From: Hepatocystis sp. ex Piliocolobus tephrosceles
Lineage: Eukaryota; Apicomplexa; Aconoidasida; Haemosporida; Plasmodiidae
Length of the DNA: 30,621 nt
Reading direction: 5' to 3'
Assembly (NCBI GenBank): GCA_902459845.2
Contig: CABPSV020000097.1
Coordinates: 1-30,621, forward strand
Shown: positions 10,754 to 20,310 of the stretch, one piece after another
Position numbering within the stretch: position 1 is the first letter of the stretch
Layout of the letters: the number at the start of each line of letters is the position of its first letter
The notes under the pieces: model-generated
The model's database searches: none
Seen by the model: the letters and a program-made list of their open reading frames with translations, nothing else
What the model was told of the DNA's origin: nothing
Program-made: the position numbers and the translations under genes

Positions 10754-13700
10754 ATGCTGATTTTTTCATTCTCTTTAAGACAAAGGTTATTCTTTAAAAA
10801 AAAGCAATTGTTGTTTCAATGTCGATCATTTGTTATACTTAACAATAACGAATTATATAGCAAATTAAAAAATGATAGTTATTTAATTAAATTAATTATT
10901 AATATTAGAAAAAATGAATCCAAGCAGCAATATAGAGAAGGAAGCTGTTTATCCAATATAGAGTTAAAATTTGCATATCTTTTTAGAAATGTGATAATAA
11001 AAAAAAGCAATGAAAAAAAAAAATATAATGTATATAACAATTCTCCATCTGATATATTTACGTGTAGTAATAATAACACGAATGACATAACACACATTGA
11101 TGAATATCCTTATAAACATGAAATAATTACCAATCACGAAAAAGGTTCAGGTTCTAATTTAAAAAACACACAAAACATAAATCATATAAATAAAGTTCAT
11201 TTTTATTTAATAAATTATGTTGATATGTTTACTGCTGAACATATTTTACTACTGTTACATAGTTTTATAATACACAATATTTCAAATAATGTAAGTTATT
11301 TTAAAAAAATAAATAATCATTTGATTAATACTCTTTATAACTTCAAAACAAATGAACTACTTTTAATTCATTTTTTTTATATATACTTTGAAAATAAATA
11401 TGGAAAGAAAAAAAATATTATATCATGGCATGATCAGTATAATAAAAATAAATTTTTCAATCTGTTTGATGTCGTTTACAATTTTTATAACAAACATAAT
11501 ATTGAATTTGTATATTTAAAAAGTAAAACAATTGATAAAGATATATTAAAACAAAAGAAATCAGCAAGTTCTTCATTAAACAATATTAATAACAAATCAA
11601 ATGTGATTAGTATCACTCAACGTTCAATACATGTACTAGCAATAGAATTGATTAAATATACTACTTATTTATTTTATAAAAGAAAACAAAGTTTAAATTT
11701 AAAAGAGTGGTATCGAATTATTTTTTTGTATTACTATTATAATATGTATAATCAAGAATTTTTTAACTATTTCATTATAGTTATTAATAATATTTTGAAT
11801 TCGATTAATATATATGAAGTAGAAAGAGTTTTAAAACAGGAACTAGCGATAAAGGAATGTAAAAATATATACCATAAGTATAATGTACCTAGTGAGTATA
11901 AAAATAAGAATAATAAAATTACTATTAACCAAATTAATAACTTATATGATATCATCAGTTGCATTTATTACATGTCTGGTATAAAAGATATAGCTCAGTC
12001 AAAAGAAAAACAACAAAAACTGTTTTCTAATTTTTATAATTTTTTTCAAACGAATCATAATTTACTTACATATTTAAATATACAACAATTATTTTTGCTT
12101 TTACAAATTATGGAAAATGCTGTCAACGTAGCTGACACATGTACAAATCAAACAAACAGTAATGACCTTATCAAAAACGTATCTCCAAAAAATTTGAAAT
12201 GTATTATATTAGATTTAGTTTATAATCGATTAAAAACGTTACATAATAATGTATGTATACAAAAAAATGATATAAAAATCGAATGTAAAGATTTTAAAAA
12301 AAGTATACGTATTTTTAATTCTGTTACTATGTATTTTGAAAAAGGAGTTGTTAATCAGGAAGGTGAAAAGATAAAACGCTCAGATTATTATTTTAATACT
12401 AGCACTTTAGGTTTAACAATAGGAAATTATATTAATACTGATATTACTAACAACACTAATAACAATAACAACAATAACAGTTGTAATACTCCAACTTGCG
12501 TTTTGGATAATCACATAAAAAGAAAAAACTATACTAACCTTAAATGTGAAGATAAAAACAAATACCTACTGGATTCGATTATTGGAGAAAAAACACACGT
12601 GTATACGCGTGAGCCAATTACTGGTAACAGTAAAAATATCACTAACAATGATATATCCATATTTACCGAACAAACAAACCAAGTAAATAAGGAAAATTGT
12701 GATTTAAAAGATAGACAATTATATGTCGAGACTTATTTAAATGTACATGAACATATAGGTTTTTTTGAAAATATTAATCATTATATTAATAGAGTAAACA
12801 CAGATTATTTGAACTATATACCTATACTTTTTTTAAGTATACACAGTAATAATAATAACAACAACAATAGTAGTGATAACAACCATAGTATTGATAACAA
12901 CCATAGTATTGATAACAACAATAGTAATGATAACAACAATAGTATGAATAACAACACAGATAAATATAAAAAAATGTTAATGTACTTTTTAACATCTATA
13001 GAAAAAAATACCGATTTAGACATTTTTTTAATTTATTTGAAATTGCTTTGTACTTCTTGTAACAATATATATGTATTGTCATACATCCCATACTTTTATA
13101 AATGTGTATTGGTCAACAAATTTACAGATACTACTAATTTATTAGAAAAAAAAATACTTTTTTTATTATCATGTTTATGTTGTTTTATAAACAAAACATA
13201 TAATTCCAATAACATTGATCTAAACAATTTTTATAAATGTAACGATATATTTTTTCATTTATTATATAAAAATAATTTGAATGTATATGAAGATGTTAAA
13301 ACAAATTTGACAAATATGAATATCAACGATATTAGCAACGACATTAGCAACGAAATTAGCAACGACATTAGCAACGAAATTAGCAACGACATTAGCAACA
13401 AAATTAGCAACGACATTAGCAAAGAAATTAGCAACGACATTAGCAACGAAATTAGCAACGACATTAGCAACGAAATTAGCAACGACATTAGCAACGAAAT
13501 TAGCAACGACATTAGCAACGAAATTAGCAACGACATTAGCAACGAAATTAGCAACGACATTAGCAACGAAATTAGCAACGACATTAGCAACGAAATTAAC
13601 AAGTTAAATACATTTATTTTTCATTATGCTCATAAACATATGATACAGTATACCTTTTTAAGTTTGCAAGATACGTTATTTTATATAAATGATATTAGAA

Positions 13701-13843
13701 CGATTAATAATATTTTATATTATTTTATAATTATAAATAATTATTATAATTTGCATTCATGTAACATTAATTTTGTAGCAAATCGAATAGCAGACTTACT
13801 TTTTTTAAAAATTTTTATTCATAAGTTTTTTAAACACATATAA
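10754..13843 (+). CDS. Large protein of unknown function, likely organelle-targeted; frame probably continues to 14414
   Basis: Open frame of 1029 codons with no family I recognise. The first 30 residues are basic and hydrophobic with almost no acidic residue (MLIFSFSLRQRLFFKKKQLL), consistent with a mitochondrial targeting sequence. Much of the rest is helix-rich with hydrophobic repeats (for example HILLLLHSFIIHN and LLLLQIMENAV), which is reminiscent of helical-repeat organellar RNA-binding proteins in Apicomplexa; that is only a guess. Low-complexity inserts include Asn/Ser/Asp blocks near residues 695-735 and a long ISNDISNE array at about 857-950. The frame ends at 13841-13843, but the +1 frame is open from 13809 to 14414 with coding-like composition, so this is probably the 5' part of a gene of about 1219 aa broken by an indel. 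See the next entry. Confidence 0.75.
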   Translation: MLIFSFSLRQRLFFKKKQLLFQCRSFVILNNNELYSKLKNDSYLIKLIINIRKNESKQQYREGSCLSNIELKFAYLFRNVIIKKSNEKKKYNVYNNSPSDIFTCSNNNTNDITHIDEYPYKHEIITNHEKGSGSNLKNTQNINHINKVHFYLINYVDMFTAEHILLLLHSFIIHNISNNVSYFKKINNHLINTLYNFKTNELLLIHFFYIYFENKYGKKKNIISWHDQYNKNKFFNLFDVVYNFYNKHNIEFVYLKSKTIDKDILKQKKSASSSLNNINNKSNVISITQRSIHVLAIELIKYTTYLFYKRKQSLNLKEWYRIIFLYYYYNMYNQEFFNYFIIVINNILNSINIYEVERVLKQELAIKECKNIYHKYNVPSEYKNKNNKITINQINNLYDIISCIYYMSGIKDIAQSKEKQQKLFSNFYNFFQTNHNLLTYLNIQQLFLLLQIMENAVNVADTCTNQTNSNDLIKNVSPKNLKCIILDLVYNRLKTLHNNVCIQKNDIKIECKDFKKSIRIFNSVTMYFEKGVVNQEGEKIKRSDYYFNTSTLGLTIGNYINTDITNNTNNNNNNNSCNTPTCVLDNHIKRKNYTNLKCEDKNKYLLDSIIGEKTHVYTREPITGNSKNITNNDISIFTEQTNQVNKENCDLKDRQLYVETYLNVHEHIGFFENINHYINRVNTDYLNYIPILFLSIHSNNNNNNNSSDNNHSIDNNHSIDNNNSNDNNNSMNNNTDKYKKMLMYFLTSIEKNTDLDIFLIYLKLLCTSCNNIYVLSYIPYFYKCVLVNKFTDTTNLLEKKILFLLSCLCCFINKTYNSNNIDLNNFYKCNDIFFHLLYKNNLNVYEDVKTNLTNMNINDISNDISNEISNDISNEISNDISNKISNDISKEISNDISNEISNDISNEISNDISNEISNDISNEISNDISNEISNDISNEISNDISNEINKLNTFIFHYAHKHMIQYTFLSLQDTLFYINDIRTINNILYYFIIINNYYNLHSCNINFVANRIADLLFLKIFIHKFFKHI
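12848..12962 (+). repeat. Asn-Ser-Asp coding repeat
   Basis: A (gataacaaccatagtatt)-like 18-bp unit, encoding Asp-Asn-Asn-His/Asn-Ser-Ile, repeats imperfectly four to five times after a poly-Asn start. It forms a hydrophilic insert in the 10754 gene between two hydrophobic helix-rich parts. Confidence 0.8.
13322..13600 (+). repeat. 24-bp coding minisatellite (ISNDISNE octapeptide)
   Basis: A 24-bp unit, attagcaacgacattagcaa plus cgaa, is repeated about eleven times. It encodes Ile-Ser-Asn-Asp-Ile-Ser-Asn-Glu, with single changes giving Lys-containing variants (NKISND at about 13400 and SKEISND at about 13422). The protein would carry a regular acidic amphipathic array at residues 857-950. 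The opposite strand is also open and reads Leu/Ser/Met-rich; that is a shadow. Confidence 0.9.
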
Positions 13844-14414
13844 AAATAATAACCGTGAGAACAAGCACGGAAACGGAGGGGACTCCACGAAAAACACCAA
13901 TTTAAACAACTGTTACCTTGCTGTTCATAATATAAAAAATTCTATTATATTAAATAAAGAAATGAGCGAAAATATTTTAAATGATATCATAAGTATATAT
14001 TTACAAAACGAAATTTCAACTTTTAATAGTAACATATATGAATATGTTACTACTACGCTTAATAAACTTTTAAATAAAAATTTTATTTTAAAATATGATA
14101 AAAAAAATAGTTTTATGTTATTTTTAAATAATACTCATTTAAATATGGAATCACATAAACATAAAATATTAGATATAATAAATAAAATGATAAACACAAA
14201 TTGTAGTAGTAGTAGTAGTAGCAGTAGTAGCAGTAGTAGCAGTAGTAGTAACAGTAGTAGTAACAGTAGTAGTAGCAGTAGTAGTAACAGTAGTAGTAGC
14301 AGTAGTAGTAATAATATACATTTAATTAATTTTATTATTCTAATTTATGCTAGGACTAATTTTCATAAACTTTATAATGAAATTAGCGATAACTTGTGTT
14401 CATATGTAAAATAA
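13809..14414 (+). CDS. Probable 3' part of the 10754 gene after a +1 frameshift
   Basis: This frame is open from just after a TAA at 13806 to the TAA at 14412-14414. An ATG at 13962 gives 150 codons, but coding character begins well before it. Bases 13848-13961 read Asn-Asn-Arg-Glu-Asn-Lys-His-Gly-Asn-Gly-Gly-Asp-Ser-Thr-Lys and onward without a stop, and are much less AT-rich than any nearby intergenic DNA. The frame overlaps the upstream ORF only at 13809-13840, where runs of T and A (for example six T at 13826-13831) could hide a one-base indel. Downstream it encodes helical sequence (SENILNDIISIYLQNEIS), a poly-Ser/Asn stretch at about 14203-14310 and a final hydrophobic segment. No consensus GT-AG intron joins the two frames. 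It could be a sequencing indel, a real mutation or, less likely, a separate small gene. Confidence 0.65.
   Translation, partial: KFLFISFLNTYKNNNRENKHGNGGDSTKNTNLNNCYLAVHNIKNSIILNKEMSENILNDIISIYLQNEISTFNSNIYEYVTTTLNKLLNKNFILKYDKKNSFMLFLNNTHLNMESHKHKILDIINKMINTNCSSSSSSSSSSSSSSSNSSSNSSSSSSSNSSSSSSSNNIHLINFIILIYARTNFHKLYNEISDNLCSYVK
14203..14312 (+). repeat. (AGT)n microsatellite encoding poly-Ser/Asn
   Basis: A trinucleotide array of agt with scattered agc and aac triplets encodes about 36 serines and asparagines in the 13809-14414 frame. The serine codons are AGT/AGC throughout. This is a slippage-prone coding microsatellite. Confidence 0.9.
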
Positions 14415-14699
14415 TTTTAGATTTTACGCCTTTTCATTTGGTAATATGTTTAAAAAAAAAATGTAATACAATCGCTTATATATATATATATATATTGACC
14501 AAGTTTACATTTACTTCTATTTATATACCAGACTTTATTTTACCGCTTTTAACATTTTTATTAACATTTTTTTAATATGTTAAAACTTGTCATTATATAT
14601 ACACACGCAAATAAACAAAATAAAATAATAATAAATCTTTATAATATATATAAAAAAAAACATTCTTCTTTTAATATTTGATATTACAAAAAGGATAGT

Positions 14700-14798
<99 letters not shown>

Positions 14799-15323
14799 TA
14801 TAAATACATTTCTGCTCATGTCACAGCATTTTTAACTATTTATTACGTATATTCGTTTTACACTACTGTTTATACAAAAAGAAAAAATGAAAAAAGAAGT
14901 AACTTAAATGTTGCCTCTTTTTTTTGTTTTTCTTGTTACTCATTATATATGCATTTTATTTACATAAAAAAAAAAATAAATGCTATAACTAAATAAACAA
15001 AAATAATATAACAATGAATGAAACTATAAACCTACAACTTCATAGAAATTATAAAATGATTAAGGCTGAGTAATTTAAGCAAAAAAAAAAAAAAAAAAAA
15101 AAAAAAACGTTTTTTTTACAGTACATTTATTTTTACAATTTTTGCATTTTCCATTTAAAATATTTTGCTGGTTCCTTTTTTTTTAAAATAGTCAAAACAA
15201 ATACTTTAAGAAAAAGCACGTTTTATGTCGTAAAATATACTAATTCGTACAAAAGTTTATATAATTTTTTAAAGATTAAATATAAAAGACAAAAAACAAA
15301 CAAAATGAACAAAATAAACAAAA

Positions 15324-15354
<31 letters not shown>

Positions 15355-15867
15355 AATGAAAACGAAAATCCATGCTGGTTATTTCGACATTGTTAACAAG
15401 TACAAATTATTTTGGCTGTTAGCGCCTTTATTATGTACCTCTAGGATACATGTAAATTATATAAGAATGAATAAATTAAAACAATACTTAATTTTTTTTA
15501 GTAAAGCATTAAATTATACAAATATTCATTGATCATTTTTGCTTGCTTGCTTGTTTGTGTTTTTTTTTTTTATTTTTTTTTTTATTTTTAAGTAAAATAG
15601 CAAAATTGTGGTGTAGTCACATATTTCATTATTTTATTTTTTTTGTTCATTTATGTTTATTTTTTTTTTTTTTTTTATTTATTTATTTTTTTTTTTTATA
15701 CTATTTTTTTTATTTTAATTTTTTTTATTCCTTTTATTTTTTTTTTTATTTTTTTTTAAATTTTTAATTTTTTTTTAATAATGCGTTTATAAAACTTTTC
15801 AACATTCCCAACAATGTTAATTTAAATGTGAGAGATAAAAAATAAAACTTATGATCAAATTAAACGT

Positions 15868-15901
<34 letters not shown>

Positions 15902-16219
15902 AAAAAATAAGTAAAAATTTATCTATATATATATAATATATATATGGGATAACATTACATACATACAATAAATACACATATTTATAATGTACTACGTAAA
16001 ACTCATTTTTGAAGATAAGTAGCATATTTAAACTCACAATTCAGACGAATACATGTTTTAAAAAAAAAAAAAAATAAAATTTTATAACATATCGATTTTA
16101 ATTAAATTGTTTTTAAAATTTGTATATAAATTTATTTTTTACAAAAAAATTGTATTTGTTTAAAATAAGCAAAAATTGTTTTGATTTCTCTTTTTTTCAT
16201 CCAACACATGTATACAAAC

Positions 16220-16250
<31 letters not shown>

Positions 16251-16595
16251 TGTATATTATGTTTGTATGTATGTACATAGTATGGTACACTGGATATAAT
16301 TTTTTTTAATCGTTATTATTCAGTAATAATAACAAGTACAAACATAAAAGGAAAAACACACACTTCAATTCGAATGCATAACTTGTAAAAAAAGAATAGA
16401 CTCACTTTTATCGTGAGGGGAAAACATATATGGCAATATAGTAATAAAAAGTTAAAATTACCAAAAAAGGGTACAAGAAGAAAAAGCCTATAAAATCAAC
16501 ATAAATTTGTTAATTAGTTAACGAAATAAAAGAAAGCAAAGCAAGTTGCAAATTAGTTTTAAAAACCAAAAAAATTTACTATTTTATAAAACTTA

Positions 16596-16633
<38 letters not shown>

Positions 16634-16786
16634 AGGATAGTAGCTAACAAAATAACTATCCAACGAACGCACAAACTAATAACAAATAATAACAAATAAA
16701 AATAACAAATAATAACAAATAAAAATAACAAATAATAACAAATAAAAATAACAAATAAAAATAGTAATTGTCGTGGACCCCCAAAA
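14415..16786. other. Intergenic region between tandem plus-strand genes
   Basis: This 2.4-kb region follows the 10754-14414 gene and precedes the tepsin-like gene, so it should hold a 3' UTR and a promoter. It contains a run of 96 T residues (14702-14797), an A run at about 15080-15107, T-rich blocks at 15560-15780, (TA)n tracts at about 14476-14495, 16219-16242 and 16600-16628, and a taaa microsatellite at about 15325-15352. No gene is convincing. Two ORFs here (14796-14996 and 15543-15767) are short, lack any family signal and have low-complexity composition. Confidence 0.75.
16678..16763 (+). repeat. 23-bp A-rich minisatellite just upstream of the tepsin-like start codon
   Basis: Three full copies of a 23-bp unit (aacaaataataacaaataaaaat by position) start at 16681, 16704 and 16727, with a truncated copy at 16750-16762. 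The array ends about 24 bases before the ATG at 16787, placing it in the 5' UTR. Confidence 0.9.
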
Positions 16787-19342
16787 ATGAACAGACTAAT
16801 TTTAAATAAAGCAACATCATCAAACGATGAACCAACGCCAGGATATCTTTACCACGAAATTTCGGAAATGACATTTTGCTCTAGAGAGTCTTTAAATATG
16901 GTTGGTGAATATTTATTAAAAAAATTACAAAGAACAGATATAAATGTAAAATTAAAAACGTTAAAAATTTTAAAACATTTATGCGAACATAATAGATCCG
17001 ATTTTCGAAATTTTTTAAAAAAAAGAATGGATGTAGTTAAAGAATGCCAGAATTGTAACATCGTTCAAGATGAATTAAAAGGAGAAACACCTTCTATGTT
17101 AGTAAGAAAAGAAGCTACAGATTTAATAAAATTAGTATATACTCAATATGCTTCTGAAGGTAATATAAAAAATGAATCAGATAATAAGAATGAGACAATG
17201 ATCCAAAAAAATCGAATTGAAGGTTTTGGTAATACTGTTTTTCAAGGACAGTATTATAACCATAATAATAATGGTGGTAATATACATAACACTTACAAAA
17301 CAAGTATAAATGATAATAAATTTAACAATAACATATTTGCATTTAACAAAAATAAAAACAACGTAGCTAATAATTTCAGTTTATGTGGTGCAACAAATAC
17401 AGGTTTTTCTTATTCAGACAATTATACAAGTAAAATGCCAGGTTTTAGTAATCCTTATTTTAATCAAAATGTTAAACCAAAAACTAAAGGAGAAATGGCA
17501 ATAGATTATTTAAATGAAGTAGCTAATAAATATATTCCTTCTTCTTTTGTAGATAAAATAAATCAAGTTAGTGCATCCATTTCTAAAAATTATTCAAATG
17601 GATCATTAAATATACAAAGTATAATGAATGGTAATGCATTTACAAATAATACACAAAAAAATCGTAATAAAAATTTTGGTTTCAGTAATAAACAAAATTA
17701 TGGGCAAAATTATGGGCAAAATTATGGACATAATAATGGACATAATAATGGACATAATAATGGACAAAATTATGGTGATAGTTATGGTGATAGATATGGT
17801 AATAGTTATTCAAGTACCTACAGAAACAATAATTACAATGAATACCCAAATAACTATGATCAAACATGTGAACAAAACTGTGGTCACATATATGGATTAA
17901 ACAATAATAGAACTTACAACGATAACAACAATCATTTTAGTAATAAAAAAAATGAAAGAATAAAAAAAACACAACACTCACAAACATCTGGTATGTACGA
18001 AAATAAAATTATTGACGATGTTTTAATGGCTGGAGGAATAAAAAAAAAACCATGTGAAAATGCTCTTAACGAATTTGTTCAAAAATGTAATACATTAGAC
18101 ACAAAAGTAATAGTAGCTATATTAACAACAAAATTAAAAAAAAAATTTACAAATGAAGAAGAGAATTATAAATACAAAACCAAAATATTATGTATTGTTA
18201 AACATTTATTAATGCATAGGAAAAATAAAAAAAATGAACACCTTATTGAAACATATGAATGTCTAGTACAAAATTTAAAATATCAAATGTTGGAAGAGTT
18301 GAATATATGTAAAGAAATCAAACAATTGAAAAAATATGTTATACATATATTCGAGTTAATGGATTTACAACCTGTTAAACGAACACATATCAAATCTCCT
18401 CATCTAACTGAAAGTGGTGAAATAAATGAATATAGTGAAAAGGATGAAAAGGTTGAAAGAGTACAGGAATGGATTAATAGAAAAGAAAAGATTGAAGAAG
18501 CTCCAAATTTGTTAGACATAAATGATGAGTATGAAATGGAAAAAGAAAAGTTGTTAAACTGTAGTCGTAATAATATTAACAGTGGTACTAACATCATTGA
18601 TAATGCCAATTATTCTACTTTAATTAGTCATAATATTATAAATAAAACAAAAAATAATCAACATCTTTTAATTAATATGGACCGTAACGATTCAAATAAT
18701 TTTAATATACATAATCAAGAAGGAAATAAGAATAAGAAAAAAAAAATTGAAAATTTAATACACAATTTTAATAATATTACATTGAATGATACTAATTCGA
18801 GTACTACTACTACTACTATTATTACTACTAACAATAACAACAATAATAGCAACAATAATAATGCATTATTTAACAGTTTGAATGTTAAATATACTACTAA
18901 AAAAATAATAAATAATAATAGCTTAAGCGACAACAATAATAACATATGCTTAATCGATATAAGTGAAAATTTTCAAAATGATAACAAAAACAATCTACAT
19001 ATACAGAATGAAAAAAATAATATTAATATAAATAGAGCTACTAATGCTACTACTAATGCTACTACTAATGCTGTCACTAATGCTGCTACTAATGCTGCTA
19101 CCAATGATGCTACTAATGCTGCTACTACTATAACCATCAATAATAAACAAAAAATTTCATCAGATCAATATTCAAACCTTTTTGAAAATTCATTAAATAA
19201 TTCAATAAAAATTGATAATAAACAAAGCGATCATTTTTTAAACTCATTTACTTTAACTTCAAAAAAAAATCAGGAAGTTAATACAAAACCGAAATTAAAA
19301 ATTGATGCGTTTGAGCTTTTGGCCAATGATTTGAAGTTATAA
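16787..19342 (+). CDS. ENTH/VHS-domain protein, tepsin-like (AP-4 accessory type), putative
   Basis: Single-exon protein of 851 aa. Residues 1-122 form an ENTH/VHS-type helical domain. The block LNKATSSNDEPTPGYLYHEI matches the start of the tepsin ENTH domain (LATSDDDVPCPGYLFEEI in the human protein, from memory), and VKLKTLKILKHLCEHNRSDF matches its third-helix region. A second helical domain at about residues 402-532 (DDVLMAGGIKKKP ... LCIVKHLLMH) corresponds to the VHS-like domain in tepsins. The linker and tail are Asn-rich with GQNYGQNYG-type and TNAATNA repeats. In the tail, LLDIND near residue 575 resembles a clathrin box, and ALFNSLNV near 693 resembles the tepsin LFxG[ML]x[LV] AP-4-binding motif with Ser for Gly. 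The likely role is as a trans-Golgi/endosome coat accessory. Other epsin-like assignments are possible, but the PGYL motif and second domain favour tepsin. Confidence 0.85.
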   Translation: MNRLILNKATSSNDEPTPGYLYHEISEMTFCSRESLNMVGEYLLKKLQRTDINVKLKTLKILKHLCEHNRSDFRNFLKKRMDVVKECQNCNIVQDELKGETPSMLVRKEATDLIKLVYTQYASEGNIKNESDNKNETMIQKNRIEGFGNTVFQGQYYNHNNNGGNIHNTYKTSINDNKFNNNIFAFNKNKNNVANNFSLCGATNTGFSYSDNYTSKMPGFSNPYFNQNVKPKTKGEMAIDYLNEVANKYIPSSFVDKINQVSASISKNYSNGSLNIQSIMNGNAFTNNTQKNRNKNFGFSNKQNYGQNYGQNYGHNNGHNNGHNNGQNYGDSYGDRYGNSYSSTYRNNNYNEYPNNYDQTCEQNCGHIYGLNNNRTYNDNNNHFSNKKNERIKKTQHSQTSGMYENKIIDDVLMAGGIKKKPCENALNEFVQKCNTLDTKVIVAILTTKLKKKFTNEEENYKYKTKILCIVKHLLMHRKNKKNEHLIETYECLVQNLKYQMLEELNICKEIKQLKKYVIHIFELMDLQPVKRTHIKSPHLTESGEINEYSEKDEKVERVQEWINRKEKIEEAPNLLDINDEYEMEKEKLLNCSRNNINSGTNIIDNANYSTLISHNIINKTKNNQHLLINMDRNDSNNFNIHNQEGNKNKKKKIENLIHNFNNITLNDTNSSTTTTTIITTNNNNNNSNNNNALFNSLNVKYTTKKIINNNSLSDNNNNICLIDISENFQNDNKNNLHIQNEKNNININRATNATTNATTNAVTNAATNAATNDATNAATTITINNKQKISSDQYSNLFENSLNNSIKIDNKQSDHFLNSFTLTSKKNQEVNTKPKLKIDAFELLANDLKL
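17698..17820 (+). repeat. Coding repeat of the NYGQ/NNGH/SYGD type
   Basis: A 12-bp unit (tatgggcaaaat, ggacataataat and ggtgatagttat variants) repeats about nine times in the tepsin-like gene. It encodes Tyr-Gly-Gln-Asn, Asn-Gly-His-Asn and Tyr-Gly-Asp-Ser/Arg variants. It lies in the linker between the two helical domains. Gly/Tyr/Asn/Gln content of this kind suggests a disordered, possibly self-associating spacer, which is inference. Confidence 0.85.
19036..19134 (+). repeat. Coding repeat of the ATNA type
   Basis: A 12-bp unit (gctactactaat, gctgctactaat) repeats about eight times near the 3' end of the tepsin-like gene, giving Ala-Thr-Thr/Ala-Asn repeats. It is the only Ala-rich part of the protein and lies in the disordered tail. 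Confidence 0.85.
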
Positions 19343-20171
19343 AATTCTGATTTTTTTGATGTACTCATTTTTCCAACTTATTTTACCTACTTATTTTACC
19401 AACTTATTTTACCAACTTATTTTGCCTACTTATTTTACGCACCTACTTTACGTACTCATTTTACATACCCATTTTACGTACCATTTTTTTTGTACCTTTT
19501 TTTTTTTTATATTTTTAACGATTTTTTCAATTTGTTTTATTTTTCTACTTATTTTTTTATTTGTTTTACACCATGATCAAAAAAAATTGTAAATTTTGTT
19601 TTTTTTTTTTTTCAGGTTAGTATATATTCTATATATGTATACTCACCAAATATATTAAGTGTTGTACATAACACTTACATGTATATATATATATATATAT
19701 ATATACATATTAATAATAATTGAGTTCTACATGTTAATGTGTTTTAATTTAAAAAAATGTAAAAAAAACGAACGTTCCAAAGTGTTGTTTAATACTTAAC
19801 ATACAGAAATAAAAAATAAAAAATAATAAATGTGAATCATGCTACTACATAAACTTTAAAAAAAAACATATAATATGTTATGAGACAAAACTGCTTTTAA
19901 AAATATATTTAACAATATTATGTTTAATGATAAGAAAAAAAATAAAATAAATAAAAAAAAAAAAAAAAAAAAAAAAAACGATAGATTAAACCTATACACT
20001 AAAAATATTTTTTTAAACTACACTTACTTTGAGGTATCCTCTTTATGTTTAGTTTATACCCTGCTAGTATTATTTATTATATATATATGTGACACTTTTA
20101 AGCTAAACATGGTCCTTTAATTTTACGTAAGATTTATCTCCTACAATTTAAAACATAATCGAAATGTACAC

Positions 20172-20202
<31 letters not shown>

Positions 20203-20310
20203 TGTATGTATATATGTGTAAATTTGTATCTATGTTTAACGTTGCCAATTTATTAAAAACACATTAGCTGTTAAATAATTAAAAAAAAATATGTATATAC
20301 TAATACAACA
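19343..20310. other. Intergenic region between convergent genes (3' UTRs)
   Basis: The region lies between the tepsin-like stop codon and the minus-strand epimerase stop codon. It starts with a 13-bp minisatellite (separate entry), then has a (TA)n tract near 19681-19704, an A-rich run at about 19948-19978 and a (tatg)n tetranucleotide array at about 20173-20209. No gene is visible. Confidence 0.8.
19375..19483 (+). repeat. 13-bp degenerate minisatellite just after a stop codon
   Basis: About eight copies of a 13-bp unit (acttattttacca, with ct, gc and gt ends) begin some 30 bases after the TAA at 19340-19342 and decay toward the right. The array is therefore at the start of the 3' UTR of the tepsin-like gene. 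Confidence 0.85.

Noticed and set aside
13255..13602. Minus-strand Leu/Ser/Met ORF of 115 codons
   Set aside because: Antisense shadow of the ISNDISNE coding array.
13775..13961. Intron joining the 10754 frame to the 13962 frame
   Set aside because: No GT donor with Plasmodium-like context precedes a suitable AG in the needed phase, and the sequence after 13848 is GC-richer than any intron in the window. A one-base shift explains it more simply.
14580..14996. ORFs around the T96 tract (poly-Lys on minus strand, 66 codons on plus strand)
   Set aside because: Homopolymer translation and a short frame without family signal or coding composition.
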